From Moheibacter lacus (lineage in GTDB: Bacteria > Bacteroidota > Bacteroidia > Flavobacteriales > Weeksellaceae), in contig NZ_JACDZE010000003.1 of assembly GCF_014042165.1 (NCBI RefSeq), positions 11,568 through 75,567 on the forward strand: a DNA stretch of 64,000 bases, read 5' to 3'. The notes beneath the pieces were generated by a model. That model made no database searches. It had not been told where the DNA came from and worked only from the letters and a program-made list of their open reading frames with translations. Each line of letters opens with the position of its first letter. The first letter of the stretch is position 1. Positions 17,701 to 25,201 of the stretch are shown here, piece after piece. The translations under genes were made by a program, and so were the position numbers.

Positions 17701-19381
17701 TTTTGAAGGAATGTTGGATTTAAAAGATCTAGGATTTACCGTAGATTATTTAAATGTTGATTATTCATTTGATGGCATCAATACGGTTCCGGTTTCGAAA
17801 CAAAGCGGTGGACAGGGTTTTATTGCATTGGATGAAGTTCATTTTAGAGATACAAAGTACAATTCCAAAGGCGAAGTTACCGGGCAATTGCTTTTCCGAG
17901 ATTTTGCTTCATGGTTCCTCAACTTGTCATTCAATACCAAAAACCTATTGGTCATGGACACCAATCAAACCCATAATGATTTATTTTATGGAAGAGTATT
18001 TGGAGCGGGAGCATTTGAACTTTTCGGTCCTCCTGAGAAATTGGATATTTCAGCATCGGCTATTATCAATGACGGTTCGGAATTTACCATCAATACAGGT
18101 GCAACAAAAGTTGAGACCGCAAGTGATTTGGTGCGATTCATTCCGGAAGCTGATGTAGTGGAAGAGGAAACTGGGCCAAAGGGAATGAACATCGATTTGG
18201 AAATTACAGCTTATCCTTCCACCACTGTAAACCTTATTTTTGATCCGATTTCAGGAGATATGGTTACAGCCAATGGATCTACCGATAAATTGAAATTTAA
18301 CATGAACCGAAATGGAAATATGACCATTGATGGAACTTATATGCTAGAGTCGGGTGAATATAAATTAAGACAAGTAGCTTTGTTAAATCGTGACTTTAAC
18401 ATCCAACCCGGAAGTTATGTCAGTTGGGATGGTGGAAGTGCGATGGATGCAACTTTAAGTATCAAAGCGACTTATGAACGAACTGTTTCCAATGTGGGCG
18501 AATATCTAGGCGCAGGATACAGCCAGATCTATGATGTCGTTCTCGGTATCAACATCATGGAAACACTAGATGATCCACAAATGGAATTTACTTTGACCAT
18601 TCCAAAAGCCGGAACTGATGTCCAATCCATGATCGATTATAAATTCAATTTGGATCCAGATGAAAAGATGATTCAGTTTGGATCGGTCTTGTTGATCGGT
18701 CAATTTATGACCAATTCGGACTCTGTTTTGACGGCTGGAGCTACTTCAACCGGAGCAGGAATTGCGCTCAAACAATTGGGTGGAATTATAGAGTCCATCA
18801 TAGCCGGTTCAGGTGTTTCACTGGATCTTGATTATGTTACTGGATCTGAATTGAGTAATACTTCAGACCGATTCAAAACCGGATTGACTGTGGATTTAAG
18901 TCCAAGGTGGACCATCAATGGAGCGCTAGGAGTAGCTGTCGGGAGCACTTCTAATTTGGATAATAACACAACTGTTGAAACGGAAGCCCAGTGGGATATC
19001 TCGCGCAATATGGATAAAAGTATCGTGGTCAATTTCTTCACTCGTCCAACCAATTTCGGCGTGCAAAATTTCGGAGGCGCAGGAAACTTCCAGAGTGTAG
19101 GAGCCGGAATCATTTATAAAACTTCGTTTGATCGATTTTCAGAAATATTTAAAAAAGAAGAAAAATCAGATCCTTTGGCTCAACCTATTTCTGATTCAGA
19201 AGACTCAAATGAGGAACCACCATCACTTTTTGATCTACCGGAACCAGAAAAACAGGATTCTATTTCTGAATCGGAAAAACAAAGTGCTCCGGAAAAATCA
19301 GATTCAATTCCGGAGAAAGAAGTTTCTCATCATTCCTCATCTACCAAAGCCAGAAAAAATGGTTTGGTAAGATTCAAATAA
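14747..19381 (+). CDS. tamB: TamB-like translocation/assembly module protein (DUF490)
   Basis: This large envelope protein (1544 residues) spans the periplasm and is thought to help lipid transport or outer-membrane protein assembly. It has one N-terminal membrane anchor (about 17-40), a long repetitive beta-rich AsmA-like region with many NG/DG turns, and a C-terminal TamB domain (about 1120-1450), with segments such as TANGSTDKLKFNMNRNGNMTIDGTYML and YKFNLDPDEKMIQFGSVLL. A low-complexity acidic/serine tail (about 1465-1544) is unusual. No ATG is available near the start: GTG at 14747 is used here, but a -7-like box TAATTTTG ends on that codon, so TTG at 14771 (MKALRRIGRIILIPL) may be the true start. 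The tsaD-tamB divergence is common in Bacteroidota. Confidence 0.9.
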   Translation: MQISEIYSLKALRRIGRIILIPLIVVLTLLLTAMIAIQIPTVQTKIAGYAVKELNETFQTEISVDRVHIDFFGDINLNGVRAKDEKGTQFVDIERLQAKLSLTGLIMEPNRIAIRKLNLYQPKVQVITYKGDSISNFISLVNKFSNKENQEPSDFKLRGFLNVMDGELHIRNENLEGYKQDWVDAKKLNISIEDFRLENNEIWADLKSMNFEGKRNGEDYIVENLAGNVHYSDKEIRVDEMDFKTEDSYLNGHLVLSYDSMADMKDFLNKVNWDLELKDDSKVNFKDIRYFVDNFDKNSTVEVLGTVTGTLNDLKINELQLSGDGAFIAANELRIYDMTDGENIIIDSESLKMKTSYRGLTDLLPTFIAQRIPDFIDRFGTMDYAGDFNLDPVRINLDGYAMTALGDADMKVRLDDYRATMRYEGTVIADDINLKQITEVQELGFVSGRVEFDGVGTDIKTLRLNAEGKLEYLDLMDKRYQNVAVDGRLENQKFNGIFSIEDPQLTANYVGTFDFSRKPYQLDFTSKVGYINLDYLGVTKDMNAQFRGDIRGDFQFSNLDDFLGEIQLNDVYFSSKIDTLEIAQAYVLSSKNADIQNLKLDIPGYLVGEINGKYRLSQLPDAIMNTVGTTTLMTYEPKAVDPDQNFNFYFEVQQDLFSMFDEKIQIAPGTILDGSVDTNSNTLIAELSSGEIGYDGINIYNPLINVDTSKETEQIYVRSDSLAAKGVMLYNVNVHTTPIQDSLLVKTDFQIGKEFPMDFDLNLFHTTDENENLVFGFSPSTIVIDENNWYLNPNNDSSSNRVIVNFDKNYYELQGLLLESEDQKLLVDGHYASNTDYKLNADLENLDLAKIIPKGLLGELKIDGIANGNIDIVRTENEFKPLIELTVGQLALNEYGLGDLGMNGVYNVEQNIFDLELFLEQEQVQVLYVNGFIDNKPETPELNLVASLDDLNFKFVESFLAAAMSNMRGMVSGNMRFTGPIDSPNFEGMLDLKDLGFTVDYLNVDYSFDGINTVPVSKQSGGQGFIALDEVHFRDTKYNSKGEVTGQLLFRDFASWFLNLSFNTKNLLVMDTNQTHNDLFYGRVFGAGAFELFGPPEKLDISASAIINDGSEFTINTGATKVETASDLVRFIPEADVVEEETGPKGMNIDLEITAYPSTTVNLIFDPISGDMVTANGSTDKLKFNMNRNGNMTIDGTYMLESGEYKLRQVALLNRDFNIQPGSYVSWDGGSAMDATLSIKATYERTVSNVGEYLGAGYSQIYDVVLGINIMETLDDPQMEFTLTIPKAGTDVQSMIDYKFNLDPDEKMIQFGSVLLIGQFMTNSDSVLTAGATSTGAGIALKQLGGIIESIIAGSGVSLDLDYVTGSELSNTSDRFKTGLTVDLSPRWTINGALGVAVGSTSNLDNNTTVETEAQWDISRNMDKSIVVNFFTRPTNFGVQNFGGAGNFQSVGAGIIYKTSFDRFSEIFKKEEKSDPLAQPISDSEDSNEEPPSLFDLPEPEKQDSISESEKQSAPEKSDSIPEKEVSHHSSSTKARKNGLVRFK

Positions 19382-19384
19382 AAA

Positions 19385-19412
19385 AGTTTATTGCCCTTTC
19401 AGACAATAAACT
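19385..19412. terminator. Stem-loop after tamB
   Basis: AGTTTATTG at 19385-19393 pairs exactly with CAATAAACT at 19404-19412 (9 bp, 10-base loop), four bases after the tamB stop. No U-tract follows on the plus strand, but an A-run precedes it, so it would be a classic terminator only for leftward transcription. The gap up to 19587 holds AT-rich DNA and no other gene. Confidence 0.4.
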
Positions 19413-19587
19413 CACGCAAAACAAACAAAAGTGATGAATTGAGATAAACTTAAATCCATTACTGTAATCAAATGTAGAATAAATTGAATTAAATTTAAAT
19501 ATATTGATATGTTTTTTGTTGGTAATTTATAAAATTAGTAATATTGCTGCTTAAATATTGATAATTTAATAAAATATCCCTTTGATT

Positions 19588-20064
19588 ATGAAAGTGAATT
19601 ATGAAATTGATGAAATTGACAAAACCATTTTGCTCTATTTGATTGAAAACACGCGGATGCCTTTTACGGAAATTGCCAAAAAGATGAATGTTTCTGCAGG
19701 GACGATACATGTGCGGGTAAAAAAATTGGAAGAAGCCGGAATCATTAAAGGGACAACGCTCATAACGGATTATGATAAAATGGGTTATCAATTTGTGGCT
19801 TATTTAGGGCTTTTGCTGACAAAAACCAATAAAATCCAAAAGGTAGTAGATGAATTGTATATGATTCCTAACGTTACTGTTGCGCATATCGTAGCCGGGA
19901 AATACAATATTTTTTGTAAAATCAGGGCCAAAGATACCAGTCATGCAAAAGAATTGATTTATCAAATCGATCAAATCGAGGATGTATTGCGTACAGAATC
20001 CATGATTTCTCTGGAAGAGAGTTTTAATGATAAAAACAGGCTGATGAAAGCCATTTTTAAATAA
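19588..20064 (+). CDS. Lrp/AsnC family transcriptional regulator
   Basis: This cytoplasmic DNA-binding protein has about 158 residues from the ATG at 19588. The N-terminal helix-turn-helix is clear (DEIDKTILLYLIENTRMPFTEIAKKMNVSAGTIHVRVKKLEEAGIIKG, about 7-55), followed by the RAM effector-binding domain (about 70-145) with GKYNIFCKIRAKD. Relatives sense amino acids or related metabolites. The next gene starts 10 bases after its stop, suggesting a short operon of two regulators. Its own target is not evident. Confidence 0.92.
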   Translation: MKVNYEIDEIDKTILLYLIENTRMPFTEIAKKMNVSAGTIHVRVKKLEEAGIIKGTTLITDYDKMGYQFVAYLGLLLTKTNKIQKVVDELYMIPNVTVAHIVAGKYNIFCKIRAKDTSHAKELIYQIDQIEDVLRTESMISLEESFNDKNRLMKAIFK

Positions 20065-20074
20065 TATAAACAGG

Positions 20075-20782
20075 ATGAAATTGGAAGAAAACCCATTAGT
20101 AGAGTATTTTCAAGTAGCCATTGCTTCTAGTTTGGTTTTGTTTGGTTTTGATGGAGAAGAATTGTTCATTCTCCTTTCAAGAAAGTCCCACGAACCATTT
20201 AAAGACGCTTACATTCTGCCGGGAAAATATGTCAAACCATCAGAAGGAAATGATGCAGTGATGCATGAATTGTTAAATGAAAGAATCGGTGTCAATCCTG
20301 ATTCTATTTATTTGGAACAATTGAAAGCTTTTTCAAAAGTATTCCGAAATCCTCTCGGTCGTGTTGTCAATATCGCTTATTATGCTTTGGTCAAATTGAC
20401 TCCAGAAGTGAAAAAACATTCCAATGATTTTGAGAACGATTGGATTCCATATAATAAAATTCCGGATTTGGCATTTGATCACAATGATATCATCATTTAT
20501 GCAAAGGAAAGGTTGAAAAGAAGGGTGAAAAGACGTCCGGTGGGGTTCAACTTATTACCGGAGGAATTCACATTATCACAATTACAAGCGCTTTATGAAA
20601 AAGCGCTGAATCGGGAATTGGATAAACGAAATTTCCGTAAAAAAATATTCAATTCCAATCTCATCATCGAAACCGGAAACCAGACCGATCCAAATCTTTA
20701 TAGGAAAGTTTCTAAATTGTATCGATTTGATGAAGAAAAGTATGAGAAAATGACTTTAAAGGGTTATGACTTCTTGTTCTAA
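20075..20782 (+). CDS. NUDIX-domain transcriptional regulator (NrtR-like)
   Basis: The N-terminal half (about 10-140) is a NUDIX fold. The C-terminal part (about 150-235; RRPVGFNLLPEEFTLSQLQALYEKALNRELDKRNFRKKI) is the winged-helix DNA-binding domain of the NrtR/AraR-like family. The NUDIX catalytic box is degenerate: the segment GKYVKPSEGNDAVMHELLNE lacks the REUxEE core (HELLNE in its place) and the glycine spacing is off, so hydrolase activity is doubtful and a ligand-sensing role is more likely. Family members control NAD or pentose metabolism in response to ADP-ribose or sugar compounds. The target here is unknown. Confidence 0.82.
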   Translation: MKLEENPLVEYFQVAIASSLVLFGFDGEELFILLSRKSHEPFKDAYILPGKYVKPSEGNDAVMHELLNERIGVNPDSIYLEQLKAFSKVFRNPLGRVVNIAYYALVKLTPEVKKHSNDFENDWIPYNKIPDLAFDHNDIIIYAKERLKRRVKRRPVGFNLLPEEFTLSQLQALYEKALNRELDKRNFRKKIFNSNLIIETGNQTDPNLYRKVSKLYRFDEEKYEKMTLKGYDFLF

Positions 20783-20798
20783 TTTTTAACTTTGCGAA

Positions 20799-21176
20799 AT
20801 GAAAAGATCCATTTGGTTCAACGGTCTGATAGGCCTTATGTTTATTTTAGTTGGCGGAATTATTTTTAGAGGATACAGGATTTGGTCCACCAACGATTTC
20901 CTTTTCAAAGAACATTTCAATATGTCAGATTCTGTGATGCCGAGTTGGTATCCAAACGCTACTTTAGGATTGGGGATTTTGTCATTGATCGGAATTATCC
21001 TGGTTTATTTTTATAAAAAAATCGGAGTTTATTTGACGATTCTCAGTCTATTTATCGCCATCGCCATGCAGCCCGAATTCATGCCCGACGGAACGCTATA
21101 TTCCATGTTTACTTTGTTCGTTTTTATCGGATATGGATTGGCGGTGATTATTCCTCATTGGAAGGAATTTAAGTAA
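20799..21176 (+). CDS. Small integral membrane protein
   Basis: I do not recognise the family. The 125 residues contain four hydrophobic segments at about 8-26, 52-70, 76-92 and 100-118, with short loops including NMSDSVMPSWYPN. It follows the NUDIX regulator by 16 bases and is followed by an intrinsic terminator, so it is probably the end of that operon. Confidence 0.7.
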   Translation: MKRSIWFNGLIGLMFILVGGIIFRGYRIWSTNDFLFKEHFNMSDSVMPSWYPNATLGLGILSLIGIILVYFYKKIGVYLTILSLFIAIAMQPEFMPDGTLYSMFTLFVFIGYGLAVIIPHWKEFK

Positions 21177-21200
21177 AAAATTAATAACTAATTGGTAAAG

Positions 21201-21233
21201 AAAAATCCCGAGTCTTAACTCAGGATTTTTTTA
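21201..21233 (+). terminator. Intrinsic terminator
   Basis: ATCCCGAGT-CTTA-ACTCAGGAT forms a 9-bp stem with one mismatch and a four-base loop, followed by seven Ts. The A-run in front also makes it usable by the convergent trxB transcript. Confidence 0.8.
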
Positions 21234-21271
21234 TTTATAATTACTATTCACTAATTACCCATTACTGTTTA

Positions 21272-22216
21272 TTAATGAAAATATTCCGCAACATATTTCT
21301 CTGCATCTAACGCAGCCATGCAACCTGTTCCAGCAGCCGTAATTGCTTGGCGGTAAACATTGTCCTGAACATCACCGGCAGCAAAAACACCCGGGATATT
21401 GGTTTTTGTCGATTTGTCTTTTGTGATGATATATCCGGTGGGATCCATATCGATCAAACCGTTGAACAGTTCCGTATTGGGTTTATGACCGATTGCGATA
21501 AAAACGCCGTCTACCGCCAATTCTGAAATTTCGTTTGTTTGGTTGTTTACAATTTTTGCTTTTTCAACCACTTTATCGCCTTCCAATCCGATCAATTCGT
21601 GGTGGAATAAAACTTCGATGTTCGGGGTATTGAAAACGCGTTCCTGCATTACTTTGGAAGCTTTCAACTCATCTTTTCGAACCAACAAATAAACTTTAGT
21701 ACATAATTTCGCCAAATAAGTAGCTTCTTCAGCGGCGGTGTCGCCACCTCCGACTACAGCTACGGGACGACCTTTGTAGAAAAATCCATCACAAGTCGCA
21801 CAAGCAGAAACCCCACTTCCGGCATATTTGGTTTCGTCGTCAAGCCCTAAATATTTCGCTGTAGCACCGGTTGAAATAATCACCGTTCTGGCTTGAATTT
21901 CAGTTCCTGAATTGGTTTTTACGGTATGAACTTGACCTGGTTCGGTTTTTAGATCGACTTCCGTGATGTATTCGTAATGAACTTCCGTTCCAAATCTTTC
22001 CGCTTGTTTCTGGAGATCTTCCATCATTTCCGGTCCGGTAATTCCATCAGAATAACCCGGAAAATTTTCCACTTCTGTTGTAGTGGTCAATTGTCCGCCC
22101 GGCTGCATTCCGGTGTACATGACCGGATTCATGTTGGCACGTGCTGCATAAATTGCGGCAGTATATCCTGCAGGTCCAGAACCTATGATGATCGTGTCTT
22201 TGATTGTTTCACTCAT
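21272..22216 (-). CDS. trxB: Thioredoxin-disulfide reductase
   Basis: TrxB reduces oxidised thioredoxin with NADPH in the cytoplasm. Counting from MSETIKDTIIIG (ATG at 22216), the FAD motif GSGPAG is at 12-17, the redox pair CATC at 139-142, the NADPH motif GGGDTA at 156-161, and the second FAD motif GVFAAGDVQDN near the C-terminus. A start seven codons earlier (MRTKHTK) is possible but lacks family support. The gene stands alone. Confidence 0.96.
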   Translation of the reverse strand: MSETIKDTIIIGSGPAGYTAAIYAARANMNPVMYTGMQPGGQLTTTTEVENFPGYSDGITGPEMMEDLQKQAERFGTEVHYEYITEVDLKTEPGQVHTVKTNSGTEIQARTVIISTGATAKYLGLDDETKYAGSGVSACATCDGFFYKGRPVAVVGGGDTAAEEATYLAKLCTKVYLLVRKDELKASKVMQERVFNTPNIEVLFHHELIGLEGDKVVEKAKIVNNQTNEISELAVDGVFIAIGHKPNTELFNGLIDMDPTGYIITKDKSTKTNIPGVFAAGDVQDNVYRQAITAAGTGCMAALDAEKYVAEYFH

Positions 22217-22341
22217 TTTTGTGTGTTTAGTTCGCAAATTTAGAATTCTTTTTAGGAATTCAAAATGCGTTCTGATTTGAAATAATTATGGTTTCATAAA
22301 TTGGATTTTTCAAATTTTTCAATCTTCAAATTCTCAAATTA

Positions 22342-23103
22342 TTACATATACTGTGTAGCCGGTTTGTTTTTGAATCGGATGATTTTTACTTTGTCCATTG
22401 CCCAAATAAACGGATATAAAGGGTCAAATTCCCACCATTTTACGGCGAAGTTTGGACGTCCTCCGAATTTATGATGGTTGTTGTGCAAACTCTCGCCCCA
22501 CATCAACAAATCAACCGGAAATAAATTATGCGAAGTATCTTTTACGTTGTAATTTCTGTATCCGTATTTATGTGAATACCAATTGACGATCACACCGTGA
22601 ACAGGTGACATCAAAACCATAATGGGCACTAAGAAATACAGCCACCATGGAGCATCTAACAAAACAAAAGTCAATATGTAAACAGCAACCCAAACCAATC
22701 TTGTGATTCTTGATTCTGCAAATCGGTCAAATTTTCTCCATTTCGGAACGCCTTTTTTGAATTTCTCACCCACAACTGCAATTTCCTGATCGATGTCCAT
22801 ATAAACCCTTCTCGTTCTCCACATCATCGCAAATAAATCTTTGTCGATAACCGGCGAATGTGGATCTTCTTCCGTGTCTGCAAAAGCATGGTGAAGTCTG
22901 TGCATCACACCATAGGCATACGGGCTTAAATAAGAAGAACCTTGGGTAATAAATGATCCGATATGAAAAGCTTTTTCCCAGAAATTGGACATCGTAAACA
23001 TCCCATGTGCGGCATATCGATGATGAAACATAGATTGGAAAAAAAGCGAAGCATACCAATGTAAAATAAAAAGGCAAATCAAAATAATGACAGTCGTTTG
23101 CAT
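22342..23103 (-). CDS. Acyl-CoA desaturase (delta-9 type)
   Basis: This membrane di-iron desaturase inserts a cis double bond into fatty acyl chains, adjusting membrane fluidity. The three histidine boxes are HRYAAH (28-33), HRLHH (68-72) and HNNHH (207-211), and a further metal ligand lies in HGVIVNWYSHKYG. Membrane helices lie at about 4-24, 137-150 and 152-170. At 253 residues it is short for the family, but the boxes and the C-terminal ligands are complete. Confidence 0.92.
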   Translation of the reverse strand: MQTTVIILICLFILHWYASLFFQSMFHHRYAAHGMFTMSNFWEKAFHIGSFITQGSSYLSPYAYGVMHRLHHAFADTEEDPHSPVIDKDLFAMMWRTRRVYMDIDQEIAVVGEKFKKGVPKWRKFDRFAESRITRLVWVAVYILTFVLLDAPWWLYFLVPIMVLMSPVHGVIVNWYSHKYGYRNYNVKDTSHNLFPVDLLMWGESLHNNHHKFGGRPNFAVKWWEFDPLYPFIWAMDKVKIIRFKNKPATQYM

Positions 23104-23292
23104 GGATTTTTTTAATTTTCACAAAGATAATTGATTAATTTCGAAAAGTTTCTGTTGAAAATCATCTGAGCGAATTATATTTGAAGGATTAACAAAAGTT
23201 TATGAAATGCCCATTAGAATTCGTTTCAAACTAACCGAACATGATGATTAGGGCATTGCATCTGACCTTTTTTGAACAATAAATTTTAACAG

Positions 23293-23739
23293 ATGAATAC
23301 AAGTACTTTCAGTAAATTTCTTTGGGCGAAACTCCCAATTGCCAAAATAGCCGGACTGAAACTGACGCACTATAGCGAAGAAAAAGCCCAAATTTCTGTC
23401 AAACTCAGTTGGCTGAATCAAAATCCGTTTAAAAGTATGTTTTGGGCGGTGCAAGGAATGGCAGCCGAATTGTCTACAGGAGTTTTGAGCATTTCCAAAA
23501 TTCAGAAATCAGAAAGGAAGATTTCGATGCTGGTGGTAGGGCTCGAAGCTAATTTTACCAAAAAAGCAGTCGGGAAAATTGTATTTACTTGTGAACAAGG
23601 AAAAGAACTCGATGAAGTTTTACAAAAAGCCATCGAAACAGGCGAGGGGCAAACTTTAAAAATGCGAAGCACGGGAATCGATGAACAAGGAAATCAAGTT
23701 TCGGAGTTTCATTTTTTATGGAGTTTTAAGGTGAAATAG
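23293..23739 (+). CDS. DUF4442 domain protein (hotdog-fold, thioesterase-like)
   Basis: The 148-residue product fits the DUF4442 family of hotdog-fold proteins related to acyl-CoA thioesterases: PIAKIAGLKLTHYSEEKAQISVKL, then NPFKSMFWAVQGMAAELSTGVLS, the helix that contacts the acyl chain. Activity and substrate are unproven. It is transcribed away from the desaturase, with 189 bases of non-coding DNA between them. Confidence 0.75.
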   Translation: MNTSTFSKFLWAKLPIAKIAGLKLTHYSEEKAQISVKLSWLNQNPFKSMFWAVQGMAAELSTGVLSISKIQKSERKISMLVVGLEANFTKKAVGKIVFTCEQGKELDEVLQKAIETGEGQTLKMRSTGIDEQGNQVSEFHFLWSFKVK

Positions 23740-23794
23740 GAAATTGAAATTTTTAAATTATTTAGGCTAAATTAAACCAACTAAATCCAAAACT

Positions 23795-24481
23795 ATGAAA
23801 TCAACTTTATTATTTTCAATTGTTCTTTTTTGTTCTATTCCTTCTCATTCTCAATATTACAATTATTACCTCTACCATTTTCCTTATCAAGATCCATTTG
23901 TGCCAAATGAAGAAATTCCTTTTGTTAAATTTTCTATCGGAGATGAAAATGACTATACCTACTTAGAAACTGAAGTTTGTCAATACAGAAAAGTGCGGAT
24001 TGATTATTGTCTTTGTTGGGATCCGGAATTTCATATTATCGAAATCTTGGAAGAATCAGGTGAGCCTTGTGAGAATCAGGAAAACCAATCCTTTGAGCAA
24101 GATTATTTGAGCAATTTTGATGTTGATAGACATTGGTATTATTGGGATGAAAATTTGGATAATGGCGCACATCTTTATCATCTTACAGCAAGTTTGGTTC
24201 CCGGCCAACCTTATATTTCGTATTCCAATACTTTAATGAACACGACCGATATGATTTCTCCTGAAAAAATAGAAATTTATCCAAATCCTGCTTCGAATTC
24301 AATTCAATTTTCTGAAAAAATAAAAAAGTTGGTTGTTTTTGATTTATCCGGAAAAATCCAAATTGAAAAAGATTTAATTCTAGATGAATTGGATATTTCA
24401 GATTTACCAAAAGGAACTTATATCATCAAAGGTTATAAAGAAAACGGAAAATTCTTTACAGCAAAATTTATGAAGAATTAA
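23795..24481 (+). CDS. Secreted protein with type IX secretion C-terminal domain
   Basis: The 228 residues start with a signal peptide (MKSTLLFSIVLFCSIPSHSQ). A tyrosine-rich middle with four cysteines (CQYRK, CLCWDPE, EPCENQ) follows. The last 75 residues are a type A T9SS sorting domain: IEIYPNPASNSIQF, KKLVVFDLSGK, LDISDLPKGTYIIKGYKENGKFFTAKFMKN. It is therefore predicted to be exported by the type IX machinery and anchored or released at the cell surface. The middle part matches no family I know. Confidence 0.85.
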   Translation: MKSTLLFSIVLFCSIPSHSQYYNYYLYHFPYQDPFVPNEEIPFVKFSIGDENDYTYLETEVCQYRKVRIDYCLCWDPEFHIIEILEESGEPCENQENQSFEQDYLSNFDVDRHWYYWDENLDNGAHLYHLTASLVPGQPYISYSNTLMNTTDMISPEKIEIYPNPASNSIQFSEKIKKLVVFDLSGKIQIEKDLILDELDISDLPKGTYIIKGYKENGKFFTAKFMKN

Positions 24482-24560
24482 ATTCGAATTTTTCAACTTC
24501 CATTTTCAAAGCTCAATAAAATTTTTGGTTGGCTTTGCATTTATATTTTTTGAGAAATGA

Positions 24561-25019
24561 TCAGTTGTTTGCGGTTTTATAATTTTCAGGTGAAAATGGA
24601 TCATTGTTTATTTTTTGAAGATTTTCACTATATAATTCCTTGAACAAATAATCAAAAGCATTGTTCAGTCTTTTAAAATCTTCTTTATCGTCAATATAAA
24701 TACGCGCTTCGTTTTTGTATTTAATTTTTAATTGCTCAAAACGTGGATTGTATTTTGGGTCTTCGATGCAGTCGGTTTGTTTTATACATTTAAATTGAAT
24801 TTGAAAAGGATGATGAGAATAAGTGTCCACCTGAACATCCTTATAGTAAAAGATTCCAACATCTTTTATGAAAATCACGCCTTGGTTATCAATGCTAATT
24901 TGGGTTTTTTGTAAACGACTGTTGATGTAATGAATCGTTTGTTCTTTCGTCATGTCTTGTCCAAATACAAATGAGAGATTGAGGACAAAGAAAAGCTGTA
25001 GTAGTTTTTTTGTTTTCAT
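24561..25019 (-). CDS. Hypothetical secreted protein
   Basis: The family is not recognised. The 152 residues start with a Sec signal peptide (MKTKKLLQLFFVLNLSFVFG), leaving a soluble, charged periplasmic or surface domain with a central pair of cysteines (IQFKCIKQTDCIEDP) that could form a disulfide. A C-terminal helix NNAFDYLFKELYSEN follows. It is convergent with the T9SS cargo gene and stands alone. Confidence 0.65.
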   Translation of the reverse strand: MKTKKLLQLFFVLNLSFVFGQDMTKEQTIHYINSRLQKTQISIDNQGVIFIKDVGIFYYKDVQVDTYSHHPFQIQFKCIKQTDCIEDPKYNPRFEQLKIKYKNEARIYIDDKEDFKRLNNAFDYLFKELYSENLQKINNDPFSPENYKTANN

Positions 25020-25156
25020 GGTTTAGATTAATTGATTAAAAAAAACCTGCAGAGTATTCATTTTCAGGTACTCAGCAGAAATTAAATTTTAGTTAGAGAC
25101 GTTAAAAGTAAAAATTGTATTTGAAATAATGAGAATATTTAAAAAGATTTTTGTTT

Positions 25157-25196
25157 CAAAAAAAAAACTCCCATTTGATTTTGGAAGTTTTTTTTT
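25157..25196 (-). terminator. Intrinsic terminator of lon
   Basis: On the minus strand AACTTCCA pairs with TGGGAGTT (8 bp, one G-U) around an eight-base loop, followed by a long T-tract. It starts 6 bases after the lon stop codon. A-runs on both sides may allow bidirectional use. Confidence 0.75.
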
Positions 25197-25201
25197 GAAT
25201 T

